A stretch of DNA of 64,000 nucleotides, from the NCBI GenBank assembly GCA_017744315.1, contig JAGIBN010000004.1:124001-188000 (forward strand), written 5' to 3'. The first letter of the stretch is position 1; each line of letters begins with the position of its first letter. Below are positions 53,756-63,526 of this stretch, in pieces. The notes beneath the pieces were generated by a model. It worked only from the letters and a program-made list of their open reading frames with translations. It was not told where the DNA came from and searched no databases. The stretch comes from Porphyrobacter sp. (lineage in GTDB: Bacteria; Pseudomonadota; Alphaproteobacteria; Sphingomonadales; Sphingomonadaceae). The translations under genes and the position numbers were made by a program.

Positions 53756-54211
53756 ATGAAGCCTGCCAATCGAAGAGACGCCTGGACTATCGCCGCGCTG
53801 GCGGCGTGCGGGATCGCGCTCGGTGCCGTGACGGCGCCGCTTTTCGCGCCTTTGCCCAAGGTCCCGGTTGCAGAGCCAGTGCAGTTTTCGGGACGTCCGC
53901 AAGCAGCGTCTTATGGAGAGCAACCCGTTTGGGTCGACCCGGGTTCGCAGGACCTCGGAATACAGGGCTACGTCCCATCAGACGCCTACGACGGGCCGAT
54001 CTGGCAATACCCCGCACCGGCCTACGAACCTTGGGAACCGGAAACGACGGCAGCGCGAGAAGAAGCCCAGCTGGTAGACAGTAACGCCTGGCAGGCCGCC
54101 GACGAGGCGGAAGCTGCGGCTAAAGACGCTGCAGCAGCGGCTGCGGCAGCCGCCGCGGCACCACAACCCGAAACCGTATGGAAGAGTGACCTCGCCAACG
54201 GGCTCTACTGA
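53756..54211 (+). CDS. Membrane-anchored Ala/Glu-rich hypothetical protein
   Basis: 151 residues. One N-terminal membrane helix or uncleaved signal (TIAALAACGIALGAVTAPLF) precedes a Pro/Tyr-rich middle and an Ala-rich tail with about 20 Ala, ending WKSDLANGLY. The tail DNA is GC-rich with repeated GCAGCN triplets. No domain recognised. Confidence 0.55.
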   Translation: MKPANRRDAWTIAALAACGIALGAVTAPLFAPLPKVPVAEPVQFSGRPQAASYGEQPVWVDPGSQDLGIQGYVPSDAYDGPIWQYPAPAYEPWEPETTAAREEAQLVDSNAWQAADEAEAAAKDAAAAAAAAAAAPQPETVWKSDLANGLY

Positions 54212-54272
54212 GCGCCGGAAAGACCATCTTCACCTGTTGCCGCTAGCCAGGGCCCGCAAGAAGGGACGGCCG

Positions 54273-54980
54273 ATGGCAGGCGAGAGCTTGATTGATCAGC
54301 GCAATGCCAAGCTGCGGCGGCTGCCGGATTGGGCCGCCGTGCGCCAGGCTCATGTCGCGTCCGCCGATGAGATCGCCGAGGGTGCAACGTTTGTCGGCCT
54401 GAGCCGGAACAACAAATCGCACCGAGGGATCGGTCGGAAGAAGTCCATCACCACCCTGTTCGCCTCGGCCGTTGACCAGGCTTACCTCGACGAGATCTGC
54501 GAGCTGGACGTGCTCCAGTACTTGTGGCTCGGCTGGCCCGTAACCGCAGCTGACCTTTCGGGTCTCGAGCGGTTGAAGCACCTCACCTTCCTGAAGCTCG
54601 ACAGCCCTCGGAACGTGCAGGACTTTAGCCCGGTCACCAGGCCCCCGGCCCTCACGCACTTGTTCGTCGAGAACGCCAAGCACATGAGCTCGCTCGACTG
54701 GCTTGCCCCGCTGAAACGCCAGCTCACTTCGCTCGGGATCGAGGGAAGCATGTGGACCCTACAAAAGGTGCCCGAACTTGCCCCCCTCGCAGGCTTCGAT
54801 TTCGAGGCGCTGTTCATGACCGCGGTGCGCCTGGGCGACAAGGACCTGACCTCGCTCGCCGCCTGTCCCAACCTCACCTATCTGCAGTGCGCCCGCTTTG
54901 CGCCCAAGCAGCGGTTCGATGAACTGAAGGCGCTCCGTCCGGACATCACTTGCTCGTGGTTCGATCGCTACGAGACCTGA
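54273..54980 (+). CDS. Leucine-rich hypothetical protein
   Basis: 235 residues from the ATG at 54273. The central part has irregular leucine-rich strands at about 23-25 residue spacing (LQYLWLGWPVTAADLSGLER, LTFLKLDSPRNVQDFS, LTHLFVENAKHMSSL, LTYLQCARF). No signal peptide. LRR-like fold suggested, function unknown. The frame upstream overlaps the previous gene. Confidence 0.62.
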   Translation: MAGESLIDQRNAKLRRLPDWAAVRQAHVASADEIAEGATFVGLSRNNKSHRGIGRKKSITTLFASAVDQAYLDEICELDVLQYLWLGWPVTAADLSGLERLKHLTFLKLDSPRNVQDFSPVTRPPALTHLFVENAKHMSSLDWLAPLKRQLTSLGIEGSMWTLQKVPELAPLAGFDFEALFMTAVRLGDKDLTSLAACPNLTYLQCARFAPKQRFDELKALRPDITCSWFDRYET

Positions 54981-55034
54981 TCCCTTCCATCCCTTCCAAT
55001 TGACGCCCGGCAAGCCAGATCGCACAACGCGTCG

Positions 55035-55460
55035 ATGATCGATCAACTCGCCATTGCGACGGGCATGATCCTGCTGACGATCCTTATCCACGCCCTCGGG
55101 CTACTGGGCCTGCGGCGGGTTGTCGGGCTCGAACTCACCCGTTCGCATCTCGATCTGCCATTGCATGTGACGGTTCGCGGGATCGCGGTGACGGTGACCG
55201 TGGTGCTCGGCGTCTTCATTCTCCATGGCCTTGAGATTTGGCTCTACGCCGGACTCTACCGGATGCTCGGCGCGCTGCCCGACATGCACGAGGCGGTGTA
55301 TTTCTCGACCATCACTTACGGCACCGTCGGCTACGACGACGAAGGCATCGAGCGGTCGTGGGAGCTGATCGCCGCGATCGAGGGGATCAACGGCATCGTC
55401 CTCCTCGGCTGGTCGACCGCCTTCTTCGTCTCCATCGGCAGCCGCGTCGCACGCCACTGA
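55035..55460 (+). CDS. Two-helix potassium-channel-type membrane protein
   Basis: 141 residues, Ion_trans_2-like. Three membrane helices (about 7-29, 47-70, 112-133) and a re-entrant loop with the filter STITYGTVGYDD, close to the TxGYGD of K+ channels but with D for G. No RCK domain. Small channels of this sort occur across alphaproteobacteria. Ion selectivity unproven. Confidence 0.75.
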   Translation: MIDQLAIATGMILLTILIHALGLLGLRRVVGLELTRSHLDLPLHVTVRGIAVTVTVVLGVFILHGLEIWLYAGLYRMLGALPDMHEAVYFSTITYGTVGYDDEGIERSWELIAAIEGINGIVLLGWSTAFFVSIGSRVARH

Positions 55461-55470
55461 GGGCGGGCGG

Positions 55471-56316
55471 TTACGCCCGCGCGTCGAGCCAGCCTATGAT
55501 ATCCGCCATGACCCTCTCCCGGCCGAGGTCGTTGAGCAGGTCGTGGTAGTAGTCCTGATAGAGGATCAGCTGCTTGTCCGCGCTCCCGGCGTGGTCGAAG
55601 AACTCCTGGCTACCGTCGGGCCGGGTGGCTTTGTCGGCGGTGCCGTGCATGATCAGCACCGGGAGGGTGATCTTGTCGAACTCCTTCTCGAACCGGTCCC
55701 CCGCCCGAACCAGGGCAGCGACCGTTTCCACCGGCTGCTTCTCGTCGAGAGTATAGGGATCGGCCAGCAATTGCTCGACCCACGCCGGATCGCGCGAGAA
55801 GTCCTCCATCTTGAGCTTCAGCGCGGGCAAGTCCGGCACAACATGGCTCGCCCCCTTGAGCAAGGTCAGGGCGAAGTCCGGCGCGTACACGCGGAAGGCG
55901 AAGCTTTCGCAGATCAGCCCGTCGATCTGCTCCTGATGATCGAGCGCATAGGAGACCGAGGTCACCCCGCCCGCGCTGTGCCCGAGCAGAAAGCACTTGA
56001 GCTGCGGATCGAGCGATTTGGCATACTCCACCGTGACTTCGACGTCGGCGACATAATCGTCGACCGTCTCGACATGAAAGCGCTCCCCTTCCGACCGGCC
56101 GCGGCCGCGCAAGTCGAGCGCGGTCACCGCGTAGCCCGCCGCGGCGAACTCCTCGCCCGCGCGCAGATATTGCCCGCCGTGCGAATTGACCCCGTGGCAG
56201 ATGACCAGCGCCGCCTTTGGTTCGCCTGCAGGACGCCAGTGGCGCGTGAAGATCTTCAGTCCGCCGGCGCTTTCGAGCCACTGTTCTTCAGGAGTACTGG
56301 TACCTGCAAGCATCAT
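55471..56316 (-). CDS. Monoacylglycerol lipase-like alpha/beta hydrolase
   Basis: 281 residues, Hydrolase_4 family. ALVICHGVNSHGGQY (oxyanion region), LDLRGRGRSEGERF, nucleophile elbow LLGHSAGGV, and acid/base blocks LIMHGTADKATRPDGS and QDYYHDLLND. No signal peptide, so a cytoplasmic esterase/lipase for long-chain monoglycerides. Confidence 0.87.
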   Translation of the reverse strand: MMLAGTSTPEEQWLESAGGLKIFTRHWRPAGEPKAALVICHGVNSHGGQYLRAGEEFAAAGYAVTALDLRGRGRSEGERFHVETVDDYVADVEVTVEYAKSLDPQLKCFLLGHSAGGVTSVSYALDHQEQIDGLICESFAFRVYAPDFALTLLKGASHVVPDLPALKLKMEDFSRDPAWVEQLLADPYTLDEKQPVETVAALVRAGDRFEKEFDKITLPVLIMHGTADKATRPDGSQEFFDHAGSADKQLILYQDYYHDLLNDLGRERVMADIIGWLDARA

Positions 56317-56402
56317 CGGGAACTCCTCGAATCAGGCGCGACCGGCGGTGAGGATATAGCGTTTGCTGCATCCGCGAAGCCCAATCAGAACGGGAACTTG
56401 TA

Positions 56403-56696
56403 TCAGACGGGGGACATCGCCCCCTCGCCCACCACGGTGATCCATTCCCGCACCCGCCATTCGCTGACGATGCCGCTCCGGACGTAAGGATCGGCCCGGG
56501 CGAAGGCCTCGGCGGCAGACCCGTCCTCCCCGGCGAATAGCAGCACGGCCTCCTCCGCCGGATTGAGCGGACCGCCGAGCACCAGCTCTCCGCGCGCCAC
56601 GGCTTCTTTCGCCAGCGTCAGGTGCTCCACCCGATAGGCCGGGCGCCGTTCCAGGTAGTCGGGCGCGAGCGTGTAGGTGAGCAGGAAGTGCTTCAT
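56403..56696 (-). CDS. YciI-like protein
   Basis: 97 residues. MKHFLLTYTLAPDYLERRPA, the conserved His and Asp-rich arrangement and PYVRSGIVSEWRVREW match YciI. A ferredoxin-like fold; biochemical role of most members is unknown. Upstream of the lipase gene with 86 bp between. Confidence 0.83.
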   Translation of the reverse strand: MKHFLLTYTLAPDYLERRPAYRVEHLTLAKEAVARGELVLGGPLNPAEEAVLLFAGEDGSAAEAFARADPYVRSGIVSEWRVREWITVVGEGAMSPV

Positions 56697-56712
56697 CGGA
56701 TCCCCAGTGTGT

Positions 56713-57159
56713 TCAGGCGTATCGGGCGGCGAGTTGCGGCAGCAGTCCCGCGGCGCGGGCGAAACCGAGTGTGTCGAACAGCTCGAGGAACTGCACCGCC
56801 TTGCCGTCCTTGAAGGTCCAGATGTCGACCTTGGGCGAGTTGATGACGAGGCCGGTATGACGATTGCGCCAACTGCACCGGCCGATCCAAACCACCGTAT
56901 CGCCCTGCTCGACCACCCGCTCGTTCGGATAGTCGATCATCTCCCAATCCTCTTCGATCGCCGCGAAGTATTCGCGCATGCGGCCGTGCCCGTGGTGATC
57001 GGTGGCGAGCTCGTGCATGTCCGGCGGATCGAGCACCGAGGCCATCTCCACCCGCTCATCGGCGAGGGCGATGAAGGGTTCGGGATCGGTCCCCAGGCAC
57101 GCCTCCCACTTGCGATACGCCTCGCTCACGCGGGCGGCGTTGGACGCGGGGTCGCTCAT
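56713..57159 (-). CDS. SnoaL/NTF2-like protein
   Basis: 148 residues. NTF2-type fold with FIALADERVEMASVLDPPDM, MREYFAAIEEDWEM, VVWIGRCSWRNR and ELFDTLGFARAAGLLPQ. Cytoplasmic; could be an isomerase or scaffold. It precedes the YciI gene by 16 bp, so likely same transcript. Confidence 0.78.
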   Translation of the reverse strand: MSDPASNAARVSEAYRKWEACLGTDPEPFIALADERVEMASVLDPPDMHELATDHHGHGRMREYFAAIEEDWEMIDYPNERVVEQGDTVVWIGRCSWRNRHTGLVINSPKVDIWTFKDGKAVQFLELFDTLGFARAAGLLPQLAARYA

Positions 57160-57215
57160 CGGCTTGCTCCTGTTAGCGGCCTGGCGGTCATATCAGATCG
57201 CAGCCGCCCGCGGTC

Positions 57216-57887
57216 TCAGGCATTTCCCTGACGCCGGACCATCTCCCCGATCCACGCCGGCGCGAAGGGAGAGGTGCATCCCGCAGAAGTCGGATAGTCG
57301 CGGTAGATCCCCAACTCCTCACCGATCGCCAGAGCCCGCTCCCGGTACTGCGGGTGGTTGATCCCGATCGCGGCGAGCGTGTTGTTCATGGTCCACTGCG
57401 GCTCGGGATCGGCCGTCGCCATCTCGGCCTCGATTCGGTCGAGCAGGGCGCCGAGATCGAGCCCGTCGGGCGCCTTCGCCACTCGCTCTGCGGTCAGGCT
57501 CCACCCCGCACGCGCGGCCATTGGATGGTCGCTCGCCATCCACCGCTGGCGCAAGTCCTCCTTCTCGGGATGCACCTTTACTACGTAACTATTGAGCCAG
57601 TCGGAGACCGGGATCTGCCGGTTCGCCCGGACCAGCTGGTTGAGCGCCGCGCCCGACAGCGCCTTGGGCTTGATCAGCAGCACCGCCAGCAACCGCGCTT
57701 CGAGATTGCGCGTGTCCCATAGTTCCAGCGCCAGCGAATGGTCCGCCTTGATCTCGTCCGCCAGCTTGCGGATGTCGCCCATCTTCACGCCGAACTGATC
57801 GCCGGATACGCCGCGCCTGGCGTTCATCTCGCGCAGCTTCTCGCTGCCGAGCGCTTCGAGGCGGGCCAGAGCTTCGTCACGGGTCAT
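57216..57887 (-). CDS. AlkD-like DNA alkylation repair protein
   Basis: 223 residues from the ATG at 57887, which has CAGGAGG upstream. HEAT-like helical repeats of the AlkD family (LADEIKADHSLALELWDTRN, LEARLLAVLLIKP, DHPMAARAGWSLTAERVA, WTMNNTLAAIGINHP). AlkD removes positively charged alkyl bases such as 3- and 7-alkylpurines without base flipping. DNA-contact residues cannot be confirmed from sequence alone. Confidence 0.8.
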   Translation of the reverse strand: MTRDEALARLEALGSEKLREMNARRGVSGDQFGVKMGDIRKLADEIKADHSLALELWDTRNLEARLLAVLLIKPKALSGAALNQLVRANRQIPVSDWLNSYVVKVHPEKEDLRQRWMASDHPMAARAGWSLTAERVAKAPDGLDLGALLDRIEAEMATADPEPQWTMNNTLAAIGINHPQYRERALAIGEELGIYRDYPTSAGCTSPFAPAWIGEMVRRQGNA

Positions 57888-57943
57888 CGCGGACCTCCTG
57901 TCGCGGGGCATCTTATACCAAGGCACGCCAACGTGAACCTAGA

Positions 57944-58075
57944 TCCTCCCCGAGCTTGTCTCGGGGAGGTGGCGCGCGCCGGAGGCGCGTGACGGAGGGG
58001 CATGGGCACGCCGCCATCCCCCTCCACCATCCGCTCCGCGGACGGTCCCCCTCCCCGAGACAAGCTCGGGGAGGA
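57944..58075. repeat. 132-bp element with perfect 26-bp inverted ends
   Basis: TCCTCCCCGAGCTTGTCTCG plus GGGAGG at 57944-57969 is repeated as an exact reverse complement at 58050-58075. Each end is itself a hairpin (CTCCCCGAG...CTCGGGGAG). The centre has GGTGGCGCGCGCC and GACGGAGGGG. The layout is that of small palindromic interspersed elements in sphingomonad and Caulobacter genomes. No target-site duplication is visible. Not a terminator of the AlkD gene alone, since it lies upstream of it. Confidence 0.75.
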
Positions 58076-58085
58076 GTTTGGGGCC

Positions 58086-58228
58086 AAAGTGACAGGTGCC
58101 AATATGTCAGGGGGTGACGGGGTGACACGGTTCATTGGGATTTCTGTCACCTTGCCCGCCCAAGGTGACACTTTTCGCGGCAAATGTGTCACCTTGCGGC
58201 TCCCGGCCTGCGGAAAGTGTCACCTTGG
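58086..58228. repeat. Second cluster of GTGTCACCTTG-type repeats
   Basis: Units: AAAGTGACAG (58086), GGTGACACGG (58121), TGTCACCTTG (58145), CAAGGTGACAC (58161), GTGTCACCTTG (58186) and GTGTCACCTTGG (58217). They match the 41.5 kb cluster in sequence and mixed orientation. The last two lie in or at the end of the HTH gene, whose stop TGA is inside a unit. Confidence 0.75.
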
Positions 58229-58464
58229 CGCGCCATTACGCCGAGCTTGCGCGTGGTCTCCCACACCTCGCCGAACTGCGGCCCGAGCCTTGCCCGCAGG
58301 CGATAGGCCGACTGCCGGCTCATCCCCACGCTGCGCGCCGCCTCGGCCACTTTGCCGCTGGCCGCGAAGGCGTGGAGGAAGGCGAGCATCTTGTCCCGCG
58401 TCCAGCGATAGTCGGCATGGCTGCGCGGTTGGGGAGCGGGCGAGCGAGGCTGGGTCTGGGTCAT
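58189..58464 (-). CDS. Small HTH protein ending in the repeat cluster
   Basis: 91 residues. Proline/Arg/Gln-rich N-terminus, then WTRDKMLAFLHAFAASGKVA and EAARSVGMSRQSAYRLRARL, a resolvase/terminase-type helix-turn-helix with recognition helix SRQSAYRLRAR. The C-terminus reads VMARQGDTFRRPGAAR, where GDTF is encoded by a copy of the AAGGTGACAC repeat and the stop by the next copy. I recall related HTH proteins with GDTF-like tails in sphingomonads. It might bind these repeats; that is inference. Confidence 0.65.
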   Translation of the reverse strand: MTQTQPRSPAPQPRSHADYRWTRDKMLAFLHAFAASGKVAEAARSVGMSRQSAYRLRARLGPQFGEVWETTRKLGVMARQGDTFRRPGAAR

Positions 58465-58670
58465 CTGACAGGATGAAGCAAATCGATCGCGTGTAGGAAA
58501 GTGTTTTCTTTCAATGAGTTTTATTGATTGGAGGTCCGAGAGAAGAATTGGATTTCACGCAAAGGCGCAAACCGAAACCCACACCGACCTAACAGCCCAA
58601 GCACCCCCTCCGTAGTTCCCGCAGGTTGCTTCACCCTGCCGCACGCGATAGCCACCCCTCACCACAACTC

Positions 58671-59135
58671 ATGGCGAGCAAGCTCTTGGAAAATCATCCA
58701 ATCGAAGGCCATTGCCTGTGCGGCGCGGTCACCGTGCGCGGGACGCCGGTAAGGCGCCATGTCGAAGCCTGCCATTGCGAGATGTGCCGCCGCTGGAACG
58801 GCATCGCCTTCCTCGGCACCCAGTTCGGCACCGATTTCGCGCTCAGCGGCGAGGAGCACGTCGTCCGCTACCGCTCCTCCGACTGGGCCGAGCGCGGCTT
58901 CTGCGGCCGGTGCGGCAGCAGCCTGTTCTATCACTACATCCCCAACGGCAACCACGCCTTCACCGCCGGCCTCTTCCCCGACGACGCCTTCCTGCCGCTT
59001 TCGGAAGAGATCTTCATCGACGAGAAGCCGGCCTACTACGCCTTCGAGGCCGACAGCGAAAAGCTGACCGGACCCGAGGTCATGGCGAAGTTCGGTGTGG
59101 GACAGGAGAGCACTGAGCCGTCGGATGAGAAGTGA
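58671..59135 (+). CDS. GFA-family zinc protein
   Basis: 154 residues from the ATG at 58671. Zn-binding Cys sets GHCLCGAVTV, CHCEMCRRWNG and FCGRCGSSLFY are complete, as in glutathione-dependent formaldehyde-activating and Mss4-like proteins. No formaldehyde-pathway neighbour. Many family members have no proven substrate. Confidence 0.87.
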   Translation: MASKLLENHPIEGHCLCGAVTVRGTPVRRHVEACHCEMCRRWNGIAFLGTQFGTDFALSGEEHVVRYRSSDWAERGFCGRCGSSLFYHYIPNGNHAFTAGLFPDDAFLPLSEEIFIDEKPAYYAFEADSEKLTGPEVMAKFGVGQESTEPSDEK

Positions 59136-59220
59136 TCCGGGTCTCACGCAAAGGCGAAGAACTAGCGGCGCGATCGCGGACGCTGGAACCTAGGGCGGAC
59201 AACTGCCAAGAGGCGACTGG

Positions 59221-59565
59221 ATGGGCGTCGGCTCGGCATCTAACGAGAATGAAGACATGATTATCTTCGCATTATGTTTTGCCGTTTTCGCGTTCTTTTG
59301 GATCATTAATTTCATCATGGCAATCGGAGCGAACCAGTGGTTCATGAAGGCCGCATTAGTAGTGAGCACACTGCTCCCACCTGCCACCATTCTCTTGTTC
59401 CTTGCCTTTTCAGCCCTTCAATATGGAACTTCAGTTTTAGCGGATCCAAAAGGCATTGTCCTGCTCGTCCAGATAGGACTTCCGGCGGCTATACTCGCCG
59501 GCGCGGCAGCCAAGACAGCCCATGTTTGCGAGATGGCCCGACGAAGATGGTGGGGTCGCGCCTAG
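59221..59565 (+). CDS. Small multi-helix membrane protein
   Basis: 114 residues from the ATG at 59221, or 102 from the ATG at 59257. Three hydrophobic helices (IIFALCFAVFAFFWIINFIM, VVSTLLPPATILLFLAFSAL, IVLLVQIGLPAAILAGAAA) and a basic tail RRRWWGRA. The DNA is visibly richer in A+T than its neighbours, which hints at separate origin. No family recognised. Confidence 0.5.
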   Translation: MGVGSASNENEDMIIFALCFAVFAFFWIINFIMAIGANQWFMKAALVVSTLLPPATILLFLAFSALQYGTSVLADPKGIVLLVQIGLPAAILAGAAAKTAHVCEMARRRWWGRA

Positions 59566-59695
59566 CTGCACTGCATTGCGACATCGCGATTGATTGGAAT
59601 TCTTCACGCCTTGGCCTGAGGCGAACCACAAACCGCCCCACCCTCGCCAAACCGCCACCGGAATGCCAAGGGCCACCGCAAAGGAGACCCCAACC

Positions 59696-60004
59696 ATGCC
59701 CGGCGAAGACGAAGACTACGTATACGACGAAGAGACCGGCGAATGGCTCCCCGCCTCCGAACTCGCCGCCAAGCGCGCGGCTGAGGGCACTGTCGAAGTA
59801 CGCGACGCGGTCGGCAACCTGTTGGCCGATGGCGACCAGGTGACGCTGATCAAGGACCTCGAAGTCAAAGGCGCCGGCCGCACGCTCAAGCAAGGCACCC
59901 TGATCAAGTCGATCCGCCTGACCGGCGACGCGCAGGAGATCGACTGCAAGTTCGAGGGGATCAAGGGGCTCGTGTTGCGGGCGGAGTTTGTGCGGAAGCG
60001 GTGA
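59696..60004 (+). CDS. PhnA-family protein lacking the zinc ribbon
   Basis: 102 residues from the ATG at 59696. VRDAVGNLLADGDQVTLIKD, LEVKGAGRTLKQGTLIKSIR and ECKFEGIKGLVL-type ending match the PhnA C-domain (alkylphosphonate uptake, YjdM). The N-terminal CxxC zinc ribbon of longer members is replaced by an acidic segment. The family is misnamed and its true role unclear. Confidence 0.82.
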   Translation: MPGEDEDYVYDEETGEWLPASELAAKRAAEGTVEVRDAVGNLLADGDQVTLIKDLEVKGAGRTLKQGTLIKSIRLTGDAQEIDCKFEGIKGLVLRAEFVRKR

Positions 60005-60022
60005 GGGCTTGCCCCTTCACCA

Positions 60023-60607
60023 TCAAGCGCAACCCTCGACATATTCCAGCGTCGGTGCCGTGCCCACATGGATCAGGCTGACCCTGCCATCCTGTCCGAT
60101 CTCCAGGCGCAGCGCCGGATCGCCGCTCCGGGCGTTGGGGGCGGTGAGATACTTGGCAGGCGCCTCTTCATAGACGTGCGGGGTGGCCGGAAACGGGAAC
60201 CACGAGATCGCTTCCTTCTCGGTCGCTCCGACGCCGATCCCTTCGGCCAGCTTCACGTCCGAACGTTGGCCGACAGTGATGCGCCGCACCTTGCCCTCCT
60301 CCACGATCGCATAGACGCCCGGGTAATCGGGAGAGTTGATCGTGCGGCAAGTGTCGGACGCCTGTCCCTCGCTTTCGGCCCAGGTGCTGCCCGCTGGGAC
60401 CGGCTGCCCGATCCTGAGGTCGCCCAGCCCTTCGAGGGTCAGGGTGCGCGCGCTGGCAGCGGGTGAGGCGCTGACGACAGGCGTGCCGGCAGTTGCCTGG
60501 CTCGCCGTGGCGGGGGTCGCGTCAGACGCGTCCGGCGTCGGTTCGGTCTGGGGCGAGCAGGCGGAGAGAACAGCCAACGAAGCGAGCAGTGCGAGGGTCT
60601 TTTGCAT
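60023..60607 (-). CDS. Hypothetical lipoprotein
   Basis: 194 residues. Lipobox LSAC, an Ala/Thr/Pro-rich linker and a beta-rich domain (GLGDLRIGQPVPAGSTWAE, YAIVEEGKVRRITVGQRSDV, LRLEIGQDGRVSLIHVG) with one Cys pair. No known function. Its stop is 18 bp from the convergent PhnA-like gene stop. Confidence 0.65.
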   Translation of the reverse strand: MQKTLALLASLAVLSACSPQTEPTPDASDATPATASQATAGTPVVSASPAASARTLTLEGLGDLRIGQPVPAGSTWAESEGQASDTCRTINSPDYPGVYAIVEEGKVRRITVGQRSDVKLAEGIGVGATEKEAISWFPFPATPHVYEEAPAKYLTAPNARSGDPALRLEIGQDGRVSLIHVGTAPTLEYVEGCA

Positions 60608-60662
60608 GACCCCGACAGCGCATGAGGACAGCGGTCGGTTCCCTCAGCGCGCCCTCGAACAA

Positions 60663-61226
60663 CTACGCCGGCCCGTGTCCATAGGCGCGAAACAGTTCCA
60701 GCATCCGCTCAGGCGAAATGCCGTTCTCCTGCGCCATTGCCAGCGGATGGTCGTCGTCCCTGACCCAAAGCATCGGACGCATCCGATCATGGCGAGGCTG
60801 TACCCAGACGGCGATGGGGTCGGGGCCGGGCGTGAATCCTTCGAGCTGGTTGCACAGCCATCCGGTCCAGGGGCCCATGTCGGCGTAGTTGCCGGTGTCG
60901 AAGCCGGCCGCGTACTTCTCGAAGTTCTCGCGCGAGAGGGTGCCCCAGCAACCGAACCCGAAATCGCCCGAGACTCCGATGACGGGAATGGTCAGGACGG
61001 CGCGGACCAGGAAGTACTTGCCTTCGAGGACGCAGAAGTCGTCCGACAGGAAGTCGCCGTCCAGTCGCAAGGCGCTGTTGGGTTCATGCTCGCGCGCATG
61101 GGGCCACGGGTCCGGAGCGTCGACGGCGAGGTCGAAAGGCCAGCCGTGCTCGACGTCGCACTTGCCGCACTTCCAGCGCCCGCGCTCCAGCTCTTCCTGC
61201 GCGCTAGAGCGCTTTCTGCCAAACAC
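60663..61226 (-). CDS. DUF2199-domain protein
   Basis: 187 residues from the GTG at 61226, which has GAGGAAGAG upstream. A single CxxC (KCGKCDVEHGWP) near the N-terminus is followed by SDDFCVLEGKYFLVRAVLTI and GDFGFGCWGTLSRENFEKYA, the DUF2199 core. Cytoplasmic, function unknown. Confidence 0.78.
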   Translation of the reverse strand: MFGRKRSSAQEELERGRWKCGKCDVEHGWPFDLAVDAPDPWPHAREHEPNSALRLDGDFLSDDFCVLEGKYFLVRAVLTIPVIGVSGDFGFGCWGTLSRENFEKYAAGFDTGNYADMGPWTGWLCNQLEGFTPGPDPIAVWVQPRHDRMRPMLWVRDDDHPLAMAQENGISPERMLELFRAYGHGPA

Positions 61227-61310
61227 CCGGACTCTTCCTCGCTGCGGCGGTCTGGCGACAGTTTGGCGGAGCAAGGCTAATTTTGGCTTACGCTCAGTCG
61301 AGCCCGCGCC

Positions 61311-61465
61311 TCACCCGCCTTTCTTCGCCTTATGCTCGGCAATCAGCCGGTCCAGTTCCGCAATCCGCTGCCGCTCCGGCGTGTCCTTCGCCAGGCCCTT
61401 GAGCCGGCACGTCGCCCACAGCGCCTTGCGCTCCGACTGGAGCGCCTTGTCGTAGAGGTCGGCCA

Positions 61466-61466
<1 letters not shown>
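61311..61466 (-). CDS. 51-residue protein coupled to thiC
   Basis: MADLYDKALQSERKALWATC and ending RLIAEHKAKKGG: a highly charged helical peptide. Its ATG overlaps the thiC stop as TGATG, so it must be translated by termination-reinitiation after ThiC. No family recognised. The coupling implies a role with thiamine synthesis or an incidental conserved neighbour. Confidence 0.55.
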
Positions 61467-63458
<1,992 letters not shown>

Positions 63459-63526
63459 ATGGGCAGGACCCTAGGCGTTTTGTCGGGGGACTTAAAGTGT
63501 CCAATTGAAGCCGCTACTATTCCGCC

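Noticed and set aside
57944-58075. Simple terminator or riboswitch at the long palindrome
   Set aside because: The element lies upstream of the AlkD start, has two separate hairpins forming perfect inverted ends and no U-run, which fits an interspersed element better.
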